From contig JADJFA010000031.1 of NCBI GenBank assembly GCA_016708875.1, forward strand, positions 10,000 through 73,999: a stretch of DNA of 64,000 nt, written 5' to 3'. Below are positions 45,694-56,179 of this stretch, piece after piece. The stretch comes from Lewinellaceae bacterium. GTDB taxonomy: Bacteria > Bacteroidota > Bacteroidia > Chitinophagales > Saprospiraceae. Position numbers and translations under genes: made by a program. How positions within the stretch are numbered: the first letter of the stretch is position 1; the number at the start of each line of letters is the position of its first letter. The notes beneath the pieces are model-generated. The model was given only the letters and a program-made list of their open reading frames with translations, searched no databases and had not been told where the DNA came from.

Positions 45694-48600
45694 ATGCACG
45701 AGTTGCCCAAGCAAATAGATCACCAAGCAGTTAAGCCAAGCTCCAAGAACGGCTCGTTCTTCGGCGGAGGGGGCAGTCCGCCTTTTTTCCAGGCAAAGTT
45801 GAAGGTGAATGATGCAAGCGACCCGCTCGAAAAAGCTGCCGATGAAGCTGCAGAACGCGCTGTTGGCCCGGAGCCAATGAAGAATCTTGGAGCCTTAGGG
45901 GCGCCGATTTTGCCACCAAATGACCCAAAAAATATCGAAAAAGTGACTTCGATAGGCCGCGGGCGAGCACTTGATCCAGAAATACGGACATTCATGGAGT
46001 CTCGAATGGGGGCGGATTTTTCGACCGTCACGATCCAAACTGACGGCGCGGCAGCCAAAAGCGCAGAAGACTTGGGTGCTCGGGCCTACGCTTATGGCGA
46101 GCAGATCGTTTTTGCACCTGGCGCTTTTCAGCCACAGACGACGGCGGGGCGACGGCTTTTAGCACACGAATTGGCACACGTTTTACAACAGCGGGCGATG
46201 AGCGGCGGGCCTGTAGTTCAGAAAGACGATGCGATGGCCAAAGGGACTGAGCCGGAAATCCCGTCACTCGACAACGAAAAGGGATTGTCCTATAATTTTA
46301 TGTACAAAAATGGGATGTGGGTGCTTCGGACGGAATGGTATTGGAACGATCCTGAGGCGCTTCAAAGCGGCAATTGGACGACCAATCCCAAGAAAAATCT
46401 CGTAATGCTGAATGAGATGAAAGAAAAAGGAGCCATTGCCGCGTATCCGCAGGAGCAACTGGCCGAGTTCGCGAAAACAATGGAGGTCGCGGTCAACAAG
46501 GACACTACATACAAATTCGTCTCTGTCCACCCGCGAATTGATTTTTATACCGGTTTGGGCCTCATGAAAGGCGAACGGATTCGAGTTATTTTAACGGACG
46601 ACGGCGGTATGGCCATCATATTTAAAAAAGTTGACGGCGAGTCAGATGAAGCAGTCTCAGGTATCATCCGTCGAGAATTCGAGCGCGGCGTACCAGGTTT
46701 GCCGCTGACTGAAAACGGAAGTCTTTTGATCATAGCCCTCATGGCTGACTTGACAATTCAGGATCAAAACGAATCTCTGCGACAGATTGATCGAGAATAC
46801 TGTGAGGAACTTTTTAGTGCAGGTGCATGGGCCAAATATCAAAAAGGTAAAAAACTGGGCTTTAGCAGTGGCCGCAAAAAGCGCAAAAAGGCCAGGTGGG
46901 CATCGGGTCTCGAAAAAGACTCAAAAGCAGCCCTTAAACAGAAAAAAGCCGAGAATCCTGAAGACAAAAGCTTGCCCGATTCCATCTCGATCGAGTACGA
47001 CGAGGATTCTAAAAAATACACGGCGACCGTCAAAAAAGGCAAAAAAAGCGTAGAAACAACCGTCAAATCTGGTCAAGAACCCGACGCATTGCTCGAGGAA
47101 TTGGCGCGCAAACTAAGGCTCAAAGAGCTGGACCGATTCGCCGAGCGCGGCGAGTCAAAAAAGAAACTCGGAGCAGAGAATTTTTGGGCCTACGAGTTTT
47201 TGCTGCTTGTGCGCAAACGGATTTACGAAGAGAAAAAGAAGTACGGAGGTGGCGACCGGGTTAGAGACGACTTCGAAGACCTGCCTGACAAGGTCGGTCT
47301 TGGAATTGACGAGCATGTAAAAAATCAATTCCAGCTTTTCGTGCAAGTTCAGGTTAAAAAACACCTTGTGGCCGATGAGCCTGACTCAAAATTCGAGGCG
47401 AAGCCAGACACAGAACGGGTCAAACTGAAGTCAGAATTCGAAGACAAAACCGTCTCGATACAGTTACCGCTTACAGAACCTATGCTTGATACAGATGCCA
47501 AACGGGCAGCTGTAGTAGAGGCCGTACTGCCTGAAATCCGGGCCATCTCAAGAGAACTTCGTGGCAACCTTATTTTAACAGACAAAGAAGAAAACACAGT
47601 TGATCTGTCAAAGTATCGCACGCTGTCGCCCTATCCTGCTTGGATTGAGCCATCCGACACACGACCCGACTTCATTGGAGTAACAGGCGGTGAAGGCAAG
47701 TACAGAATGGTTATGAACCATGTCCCGTTCGAAGGTAGCGCTGACCCCTTAACGGGAATCTCAGTCTATTTCGGGCGGACCGTTTATTACCATTGGATCA
47801 TCTTGCCGGCCGTATCCGTGCTTGGTGCAGCCGATTACAAGTCCTTGAAAAAATACGATTGGCCATTGCGACGAAAAGCGATGCAGCATTTGTTGCAAAA
47901 CAAGCGAATCGACCCGTTCGAACACACCAGTGGAAAATCCATAACAGACCTCTTTATAGGTGCGGCGATAGAAATTCAGGAGGATATATTGCAGATGAAT
48001 CGTGGCTTACGGCAGGTTTCTGAGCGCGATCCGCATGTAGAACTTGAATTGCCTATCGCTGAAGGTGAATACGTCATTTTCTGCAATGCCTTTTTCAAGC
48101 CTGAGGGTGGGTTCTATCGCCTTCCGTCCATGGCTTTTTTCCCTGTTCGGCTTCGCGATGGGTTTAAACTAACCGATGAATCCGTAATAGCCGAAGAAAA
48201 TATACTCGAATTCCTCCGCCAAAAACTTCAAACAGAAGAATCAAAAACTGGCGAGGATCGCTCAGAAGCAGAAATTGAAAAGTTAAAAGGACAGATAAAG
48301 GGGCTCGAAGTAAACCAAAAATCAACGCTCGGTGTCCGGCTGACCAGGACACAACAAACCCTCAATCGAAAAATTGGTTGGGCTAAAAAGCTACTCAGCT
48401 TGCTCGATGATTTTGAGAAAAAACAAGCTGCCGACAGCCAAAAAGTGGATGCAAAAAAAGTGGCGTTTGTTGAAGTTTTACTCCAAGAAAACGACGGGGT
48501 GGAATTGGTTAATTTTTGGCTCACTGAACTTAAGGGAGACCGCCTGGCGATCCCCAGGTTTATCGCCGATGCTGAATTTAATGCTAAAGAGGTCGGCAAA

Positions 48601-51600
48601 ATTGACAAACGGCTCGATCATTACATGATTAATGATGGACTTATAAACCATTACCCAATCAATGTATCTTTTGCTTCAGAAGTCACAGGCCATCAGTACG
48701 ACTTGTTGATGACGGTCGCCGATGTCCCTCCAATCCCATTGCTACCGAATTTAACTCAAATGGCGCTCATAGACGTGACGACTGACAGCCACATGGTTTA
48801 TTACGGCTCCAGCCATAACTCAGACAAAGACGCGGCGCGTAAAGAGGCCATCCGAGACGCTTTTGAGGAATTCGCAACAGGTGAGGCAAAATACGGGGAA
48901 GGCTATCTTTCGTATCGCATTCCCAGCCTCAATATGAGCGAGCATATCCGCACTGAACCGGGCACTTGGGAAGAAGTCACGAGCTTTTTGGAAAGCGTGG
49001 CGATGGTAGCTGGTATTGCAGCATTGGTTCTGGCCACTGGGGGGGTAGGTGGCGCATTTGTTACTGGCATGGGACTTTTTGCTGGAGCTGTGGGGGCGGC
49101 ATCAGCCATCGGCAACATACGCGAACGTGCACAAAATCATCGCCTGGGGATGGATTCAGAATTGGCCCTCGATCTCTTGAGCATCACAAGATTCGTAGCA
49201 GCAGCCGGCGCAAGCCGGGTTGCAAAATTGGCTGACGCAGCGGCCGATATCGGGCGGACATCACGCGGTATTATAAGTTTACAGCGCGGCTTTTTTATTT
49301 ATCAAAAAGCTGATTTGGCAGCCAATATCGCTTTCACTTCAGTCAAAACAATCACTGATTTGGCTGATGTCGAAAAAGCGTATCCCACCTCTAGAGACCA
49401 TATTCCCGGCAACCGCGAAAGGCGGGAGGCCTACCGCGGCCAAATACTGTTAAACGCGGGGCTTTCAGGCATGATGCTTACTATGGCTGTTAAACTAGAA
49501 GCACTTGAAAAGTGGCCGAAAGAGACTGCCCAATATGCGCAAGAGCAGCTGCTCGCTCGTCAAAATGAAGGCTATTATGAAGAACTGAATCGTACCAGCG
49601 GCCTCACTGATGAAAACGGCGATTGGGTACCAGCAGAGTTTCATGCCGAAGTTGATGCTGCTATTGATGCCCTAATCGTCCCCGATGATGCCACAGTGCC
49701 AAAAGCCGACCAACTACCAAAAGCGGATACCTCAACTCCGAAGCCTGACCAGACAGTGGTGAAATCCGATAAGCCTGTGCCAAACGATGATAAACCAAGC
49801 TGTAGATGATGACTCAGCATTAAAGCCCGATCAGCCAGAACCAAATGCTGATAAACCAGGGCCAAAAGATGACTCAGCACCCAAGCCTGATCAGGCAGTG
49901 CCCAAAGCAGATGACTCAAGCAGTAGCTCAGGCGGCGGTTCGGGACGACCACCCAGACGCAGCAGCGACGGCGGTTCCGGCCCACGCCGTAAAAGACCCT
50001 CGCGGCAACGGCCCGAAAAAATTCCTGAAATCCGCGCCGAACGAACACGCCAATTCATGGAAAGCCCCGAAATGCAACGTGTTTTGGCAGGCGATCCAGA
50101 GGCTTGCCTGGCCCTTTTGCAAACGCATGGTATATGGCGCGACCTGGTTTTGGACTTGCCCAACAATCACGGTGCAACGGGAGATAGCGTCGTCGATCAG
50201 CTTACAGCGTTCCGAGAAACCATTCGCACCGACCTAAAAACACGCTTTGGCCTGGATATTTCAGACCCCAAAGCCTGTACTGGAGCAGGCAGTGACATTG
50301 ATTTGGCTACCTCTGGCCCTGATGCAGGTGAAAGGATGAGCGCTGCTGTAGATCACATGAACGACACCTTCGGCTCAAATTGGTCTGATCTGCTTCGCAT
50401 GAATTTTTACACCGAAGCGGAGCGGCATTTTACTTACGAATCGGCGCGGGGGAAGATAAGTCACGAAGATTTTTCTGCCATGCAATCGAGAATTTCTGAC
50501 CTCACTGAAATCCTTGTAATGGCTCGCGCCATCGTCCACGCAGAAGGTGATGCCGGCCGACTAGCCACCGTTGAAAGACAGATGGGCCATCTGAGCGATG
50601 CGCAAAAAATCGAAGCCCATAGCCGCGCAGAAAAAATGAAAGTAGACCCTGCCGATCAATTGCACGATCTAAACCTCGAAATTGATGCTATGGTCAAGGA
50701 AAAGGAAGGCTTGCCTGCCGATTCGCCCCGTCATCCTGAACTGGCCGAACGCATTACAATGCGCCAAATGGAGGCCAATGCGTTGACGTTTGAGGCGAAC
50801 ATTGGCCCGGGCGCCAACCAGCAAGCAGTCCGCGGCTTAGCCGTCGAGGGGCATGAGGCATATCAGGCCGTTCTCGGCAGCTTGGACATGATGTTTCATA
50901 ATATTTTCGAACATTTTGGAGACGTGCGCGCGGCCCTCCAGGAGTATGAAATCTATAAATATGTCCATCGCCTCATTACCGCCACGATTACGGCAGGGCT
51001 GACACCCGACGCATTGATGCTCCATTATTACGAAGTTTCGCAAAGTCTGTATCGCGGCGATCGAGGGCAGTTGCATGACATAAACCGATATGACCAATCG
51101 TATGTAGAGGCATTGCACAATCAGTTTTTAGACTCTGTAAAGCGACTTTTGCCCGTATTAAAAGCACGGGCACAAGCAGCAGGCGACACTGGCCCCGCTC
51201 CTCGACTTGATCTTCCTCGTCACGGAGAGATGACATACATTGACACAAATCCCTCATCAATTAGGCCGGATGATCCGATGTATGCTCAGCTCGAGCGGCT
51301 GCGGATAATTGGCCAAACGCCACCGGGGCAAGAGCCTCCACTGCCCTCCCCTCCGTCCGAAGTGCCGATTCGACCCATAGAGCGCGATGCAGAAGGCAAA
51401 AAGCGTTCCGAGAGAACTACGTTACCCATCATTCCTATCGCTGGGATCGAGCCTCCCAGACTCATCGACGATAGCGTGCAAGACAAATACTATGTTTATG
51501 ACTCTTCGAATCCACGTTTCATGGCTTTTGCGACGGTCCAAGATGGCAAGTTGAGCATAGACCTTCGGACGACGCTTGAAGATGGCTCAAAATCAACGGT

Positions 51601-51886
51601 TGTGATTGGGCGTGAGCAAGTAGAGCGCATTTTCGCACATTTCAATGGTCGTTTCGACGCGCTCTCGGCAAACTGGCAGTACGGTTCAAACCTGAAAAAA
51701 TTCAACGAATTAACCGCCAAAGGTGCTTCGCCGGAACAAGCTGCGCTTGGAACTTGGACAGGTTTTCAGGCTACGAAGCACGGGTATGGCCGTGTCGAAA
51801 TTACTGAAACCAACGGTCAAAGCGGTGAATATACCGTGGTAAAAGTACTTTTCAGGCGCGGCGCAGGCCCGGCAGCTTCTCCATAG
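45694..51886 (+). CDS. Giant DUF4157 eCIS effector with C-terminal nucleotidyltransferase-like domain, ~2060 aa (one frameshift)
   Basis: Two open frames meet near 49797 in a linker of repeated KPDQ/PKADDS words: KPVPNDDKP ends one frame and AVDDDSALKPDQ continues in the next, so I read one protein. Residues about 1-170 are the eCIS-associated DUF4157 domain. It has a GGGGSPPFFQAKL start, KAADEAAERAV, MGADFSTVTIQTD and the zinc-type HELAH motif at 158-162. A long middle region has no recognised domain. Residues about 1099-1135 are a glycine-rich hydrophobic stretch (VAMVAGIAALVLATGG) that could insert into a membrane. After the linker, at about residue 1532, TGAGSDIDLATSG resembles the catalytic core of pol-beta-type nucleotidyltransferases, followed by RMNFYTEAERHF. 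A final module includes GTWTGFQATKHGYGRVEI. Likely a cargo toxin, enzymatic activity not proven. Confidence 0.78.
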
Positions 51887-51968
51887 CGATCTCGAAAAAT
51901 GGTCAAAAACTTTTCTAATAAAAAATACCTGCAAAGGTGCCGATCTTGATCGCCACTAAACAATATTC

Positions 51969-53287
51969 ATGACACCCAATCTAACAACATCACTCTCCTT
52001 CCTCCGCCAACTCCTCCGCCTCCGCCTTTCCGATCATCTGGGCCAGTCCACCATGCCCATCCCCCAAGTCCCAGTCCTTCAGGACGACGACACCCCTTCA
52101 CCCGCTTCGTGCAGCACAAACGCCTGAGCGTGGATGAATTCGTGGCCCTGCTCACCGGGCTGGTGCCGCATGTTCAGCCGCAGATGTTCGACGAGGTGAT
52201 GCAGGAGTTTTTTCCGAACGGAGGAGATTTTCCCGCATTGGGCGGCGTAAAAGGCACAAACTATCGCGGCTTCTTGCCAACAGGCGATACGGTACATTTC
52301 CTGCTCGGAGGCAGCACCGATATGGATCGCCGGTTGGAGGTGCAGCGCATTTTTGGGAGCGGACATGCTTTTGCCAAAGAACGAATCCTCTACCTCGAAG
52401 AAGTAAAGCCAGGCGAGCCCATCGCCAGCGGTCGGCTGATCCTCGATCCGGAATATGCAGAGTTATTCACCTTTGGCTACGTCACGTCGCCGAGGCTGAG
52501 CAGCAGTTTCCCGGAGCAGCGCTTACAGACGGAGTTGGAATGGGACGACCTCGTACTTAACGAGCAGACTTCCAAGCAGTTGCGCGAAGTGGAAACCTGG
52601 ATCGAGCACAACGATACCCTGCTTTACGACTGGGAAATGCACCGCAAACTCAAACCCGGTTTCCGTGCCTTATTCTATGGTCCGCCCGGCACGGGCAAGA
52701 CCATGGCAGCCACCTTATTGGGCAAGTTCACCGGCCACGATGTGTACCGCATTGACCTTTCCTCCCTCGTATCCAAGTATATCGGCGAAACGGAGAAAAA
52801 TCTCAGCACCCTGTTCGAGCGGGCCGAAAACAAAAAATGGATTTTGTTCTTCGACGAGGCCGACGCGCTGTTTGGCAAACGCACCAACGTGAAAGACGCG
52901 CACGACCGATTTGCCAATCAGGAGGTGTCATACCTGCTTCAACGCGTGGAGGAATTCAGCGGACTGAGCATCCTTTGTTCCAACTTTAAGAGCAATATGG
53001 ACGACGCTTTCACGCGCCGTTTTCAGACCATGGTTTATTTCCCCATGCCCAAGCCCGAAGAGCGGCTCATGCTCTGGCAAAAAACTTTCCCGCCCGCCGT
53101 CAAATTGGATCCGGCGATTGACTTAAAACAAGTAGCCGCCAAATACGAACTCACAGGTTCCAACATTGTCAACATCGTTCACTTTTGCTGTTTGCAGGCC
53201 CTGGCTGCCCACACAAATGTAATTTCAGCCGAAAATTTATTTGGAGGCATAAACCGCGAATTTGTAAAAGAAAACAAGGTAATTTAG
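51969..53287 (+). CDS. AAA+ ATPase of the CIS cluster (Afp15-like) (one frameshift)
   Basis: A CIS assembly or remodelling ATPase of about 439 residues. The ATG at 51969 begins MTPNLTTSLSFLRQLL. A lesion in the C4 run near 52092 moves the frame to PFTRFVQHKRLSVDEFVALL. The AAA core has Walker A FYGPPGTGKTMAA, Walker B KWILFFDEADALFGKR, and a sensor region LSILCSNFKSNMDDAFTRRF with the arginine finger. The N-terminal domain starts SVDEFVALLTGLVPH. In Afp and PVC this ATPase is needed for particle production and is usually placed near the end of the cluster. It follows the effector gene and precedes a membrane-protein gene. Confidence 0.9.
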
Positions 53288-53297
53288 CGACTTAAAG

Positions 53298-53413
53298 AGT
53301 TATTAGTTTCAAGTTTCAAGTTATGAGATCAAAGCCCTGGATCGATAACTCAGCAACTGAAACACGAAACTTGTGACTTGAAACTTGAAACTTGAAACTT
53401 GAAACTCATAACT
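53298..53413. repeat. Long inverted-repeat element, AACTTGA-type arms
   Basis: The left arm AGTTATTAGTTTCAAG (53298) continues TTTCAAGTTATGAG. The right arm (from about 53369) is a run of AACTTGA units ending AACTCATAACT. The right arm holds more copies than the left. It lies between the AAA+ ATPase and the membrane-protein gene. Confidence 0.7.
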
Positions 53414-53420
53414 AAAAAAT

Positions 53421-54419
53421 ATGCTCGCAATTTTATCCATCATCATCGGCATCGTATTCGTGCTGCTTCTGTTCAGTATGCTCACCTCGGCCATAGTTGA
53501 GGTCTACCATGCCGCGTATTCTTCGCGGGGAAAACACCTGCGTGAAACCCTCGAAATTATGCTTGGCAAAGAGGTCTGCGACAAGTTTTACGAACACTCG
53601 TACTTCCGCCAACTTTCATCGGCCAGTAAGCCACGCTCCAGCCTGAAATTGCCTATTTGGATTCAAAAGGATACGTTCAGCAGCGTTTTGGCCGATGTGC
53701 TTACGCCTCGGAACAGCAATTTAAGTGTCCCGGAGCGCATTAATCTGGTCGAAAACAACGACTTGCGCAAGGTGCTCGATTTCCTTTGGCGACAATCACA
53801 CGGCAATCAGCAATTGTTTCAAAACAAGGTGGAAGCCTGGTTTGACGACATCATGGCCCGTGCCAAAGATTGGTTTGGCGATTCCACCAAATGGCGACTC
53901 TTCTTTTTCGGCACCATCCTGGCCGGGGCGCTCAACGCCGACACCATCCAGATTTACAAAAGCCTTTCGGCCAATGCTGCACTGCGCGACGAAATCGTGA
54001 ACGCTGCAGAAAAATTTTCCACTTCGGCTGACACGGCGCTCATCCGAGACATCAGCGCCCCACCGCGCGACTCGGCGACCGCCAGAGCCAACTACGACGT
54101 AATCAAATCCAACTATATTGAAAATATCCAATCGCCGCTCGGCCTGGGCTGGGGACAATCCAAGCCAACCAACTGGTGGGAATGGTTGAGTAAAGTTGTC
54201 GGCTGGTTGCTCACCGGGGTGGCCGTCACCATGGGCGCCCCATTCTGGTTTGAAATGCTGCGCAAATTGCTCGCGCTTAAAGGCAGCTCTTCGGGCGACA
54301 GTAGTAAAACAAGCGCCAGCGGCACTTCGACAGGCGATGGCAAAGGCGAAAATAAGCCCGCCCCCGCATTTGAAATGAAAGCCGCAGGCTCCGACCGCGA
54401 GGATGCTCCCGTCGGATAA
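53421..54419 (+). CDS. Membrane protein of unknown function in the CIS cluster, 332 aa
   Basis: The protein begins with a strong helix, MLAILSIIIGIVFVLLLFSM, ending near residue 27. A cytoplasmic or periplasmic domain follows (HLRETLEIMLGKEV, then DVLTPRNSNLSVPERINL). A second hydrophobic patch is near 155-175 (FFFGTILAGALNADTI) and a third near 255-285 (VGWLLTGVAVTMGAPFWFEM). The tail is Ser/Gly/Lys-rich and disordered. The MGAPFWF helix resembles a widely distributed family of unknown function. Its place directly after the AAA+ ATPase suggests it could anchor the particle or its assembly to the membrane. That is inference. Confidence 0.7.
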   Translation: MLAILSIIIGIVFVLLLFSMLTSAIVEVYHAAYSSRGKHLRETLEIMLGKEVCDKFYEHSYFRQLSSASKPRSSLKLPIWIQKDTFSSVLADVLTPRNSNLSVPERINLVENNDLRKVLDFLWRQSHGNQQLFQNKVEAWFDDIMARAKDWFGDSTKWRLFFFGTILAGALNADTIQIYKSLSANAALRDEIVNAAEKFSTSADTALIRDISAPPRDSATARANYDVIKSNYIENIQSPLGLGWGQSKPTNWWEWLSKVVGWLLTGVAVTMGAPFWFEMLRKLLALKGSSSGDSSKTSASGTSTGDGKGENKPAPAFEMKAAGSDREDAPVG

Positions 54420-54533
54420 TTGGATGTTGGACTGTTGGACATTGGACTTGCAAACAGCCAAAATCCATTGTCCAACAGTCTAAAATCCAATTATCCAAAG
54501 TCCAATAGTCCAACAGTCCAAAGTCCAACATCC
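54418..54533. repeat. Long inverted-repeat element, GTCCAA-type arms
   Basis: The left arm (54418-54450) holds TTGGATGTTGGACTGTTGG and similar words. The right arm (about 54490-54533) holds CCAACAGTCCAAAGTCCAAC and AACATCC. The arms pair imperfectly. It is the same class as the elements at 14181 and 57224, and ends directly at the next start codon. Confidence 0.7.
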
Positions 54534-56020
54534 ATGAAAATTAGATTCCGCAAAGTCACAAATATTCGCAGCGACCACCAATCGCTCCGTGCCGATCCTA
54601 TTGGCGTAGTGTATGCCAATACCTTGCTCGAAGTGGACGGCGTGATTCATGAAGGCGCTAGCGTAAAAGGCGACAATCGTTGGTGGCGCGACCACAATGG
54701 CTGGTACTATTGGGCAGGTGAAACCGAAGCGATAATGCCAGAAGACAGAGCAAATATCCCCTCTCCCACCCCATCAGTGATACCACCCGCTGCGCCAGTG
54801 GCAACTGCACCGCAATTGCCACTGCCCCCTGCACCGCCGCCACCGCCAACTGTGCCCCCGCCTTTACCCGCAGTCGAACTAATCGCCTTGCCCGTCCCAG
54901 ACGATGATCATGTACAGGGTGGCGCTGTACCAACAGGCGAATGGCGTTCGCTTGAAGAAAGTGTTCAACTTGTGCAGGAAGCACCTGTGGCAATTGCAGG
55001 AGCAATAGTAGCAGTAGAAGGGGCAGTAGAAGTCAACAGCGATTTTGAATCTTTCCAAACGCCTCAACCTGCCCCTGCTACTGCAACTGCTACTGCCTCT
55101 GCCCCTGCTCCTGCCCCGGCGCCTCCCGAACTGCTCACACCGCGTGTACAGCGACTCAACTGGGGTCTCGAATTAGGCCAAATACCAGGCCATTGGTGGC
55201 AGGAAAAAAGGCTGACTGGACGGGGCGTAACACTGGCTTTGCTCAGCACAGGTGCAGACACACAACATCCAGATTTAATGGGAACACCTTTGCCTGTTTT
55301 CGCCAATATAATTGAAAATCAGTCTTTTGGAGATTCTCACGGGCTTGGAACACAGGCTGCAATTGTTGCAGCGGGAAGGGACAAATAGCCTATGGCATTG
55401 CACCCGAGGCAAAATTGCTTATCGGGAAAATCGGATCCAGTCCCAACGACATTACCCCTGAAAGCCTGATGGCCGGACTGGAATGGGCCATTGCCCAAAA
55501 GGCAGATGTAGCGGCCTTGCTCGTAGATTTTCTTGAACTTACCGAAGCGCAAAAAAAGCAAATGAGCGATGTGATTGCGCGTGCACTTGATGCCAATATG
55601 GTGCTGCTCGCCCCGGTGGGCAATTCTTCCGAACGCAAGCCGGAAGACCGTTTCCCGGCTGCCATGGAAGGGGTAATTTCAGTTGGCTCACACCATTCGT
55701 TCAACCGGCGTTCTGAATTTTCTGCAAAAAGTTACCACCTCGATTTTCTTGCTCCGGGAGAGGGCCTGAACACTTCCGATTTGCAGCATGGAATTGGCAG
55801 CAATTTGAAAAACACCGCCATCGCAACTGCATATGCAGCAGGTTTTGTAGCGCTCATCCGGCAATGGGAAAAACAGCACAATGAGGTTTTTAGTCCTTCG
55901 GACATAACAGCATTTTTGCGAGAAACAGCACATTACGAGGGCATCAACAAAGGAAAAGATACGGAAATGGGATACGGAATTTTAAACCCGCAAGCGGTAC
56001 TGGAAAGACTTATAAATTAA
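54534..56020 (+). CDS. SH3-linked subtilisin-like pseudoprotease, ~495 aa (one frameshift)
   Basis: The start at 54534 (MKIRFRKVTNIRSDHQSLRA) begins a bacterial SH3-like domain of about 65 residues (VVYANTLLEVDG, NRWWRDHNGWYYW). A Pro/Ala-rich linker (residues about 75-195) follows, then a subtilisin-fold domain from about 200. A lesion in a G3 run near 55377 shifts the frame, which continues GQIAYGIAPEAKLLIGK. The fold is recognisable (GVTLALLSTGADTQHPDL; VLLAPVGNSS with the oxyanion Asn; YGILNPQAVLERL). The catalytic Asp position reads Ser (residue 238), the His position reads Leu (271), and the GTS serine position reads Ala (NTAIATAYAAG). All three triad residues are therefore missing. Role in the CIS is unknown; binding to cell wall or peptide is plausible. 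Confidence 0.78.
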
Positions 56021-56076
56021 TTCAGGTCTTTCAAACGCCAGTTTATGTTTAATAGAAACTTTTCAAAAATAAATTT

Positions 56077-56147
56077 AAACACATAGGCACAATAGGACAC
56101 ATAGACGTGATTGTCAAAACTATGTGTCCTATTGTGCCTATGTGTTT
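56077..56147. repeat. Perfect 28-bp inverted repeat with 15-base loop
   Basis: AAACACATAGGCACAATAGG continues GACACATAG (arm 56077-56104). Its exact reverse complement lies at 56120-56147. The words ACATAG and CACAATAGGACA are internal repeats. The hairpin is much longer than a typical terminator and ends 32 bases before the next start codon. Confidence 0.82.
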
Positions 56148-56179
56148 AGTTTGAAAACAATAAATAGTTCCCCACCACC

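Noticed and set aside
49787..51886. Independent gene starting in the effector linker
   Set aside because: The linker words KPDQ and PKADDS run across the frame change, so a frameshift within one gene is simpler than a new start there.
54534..56020. Active subtilisin effector
   Set aside because: The Asp, His and Ser positions are Ser, Leu and Ala, so proteolysis by the usual mechanism is not expected.
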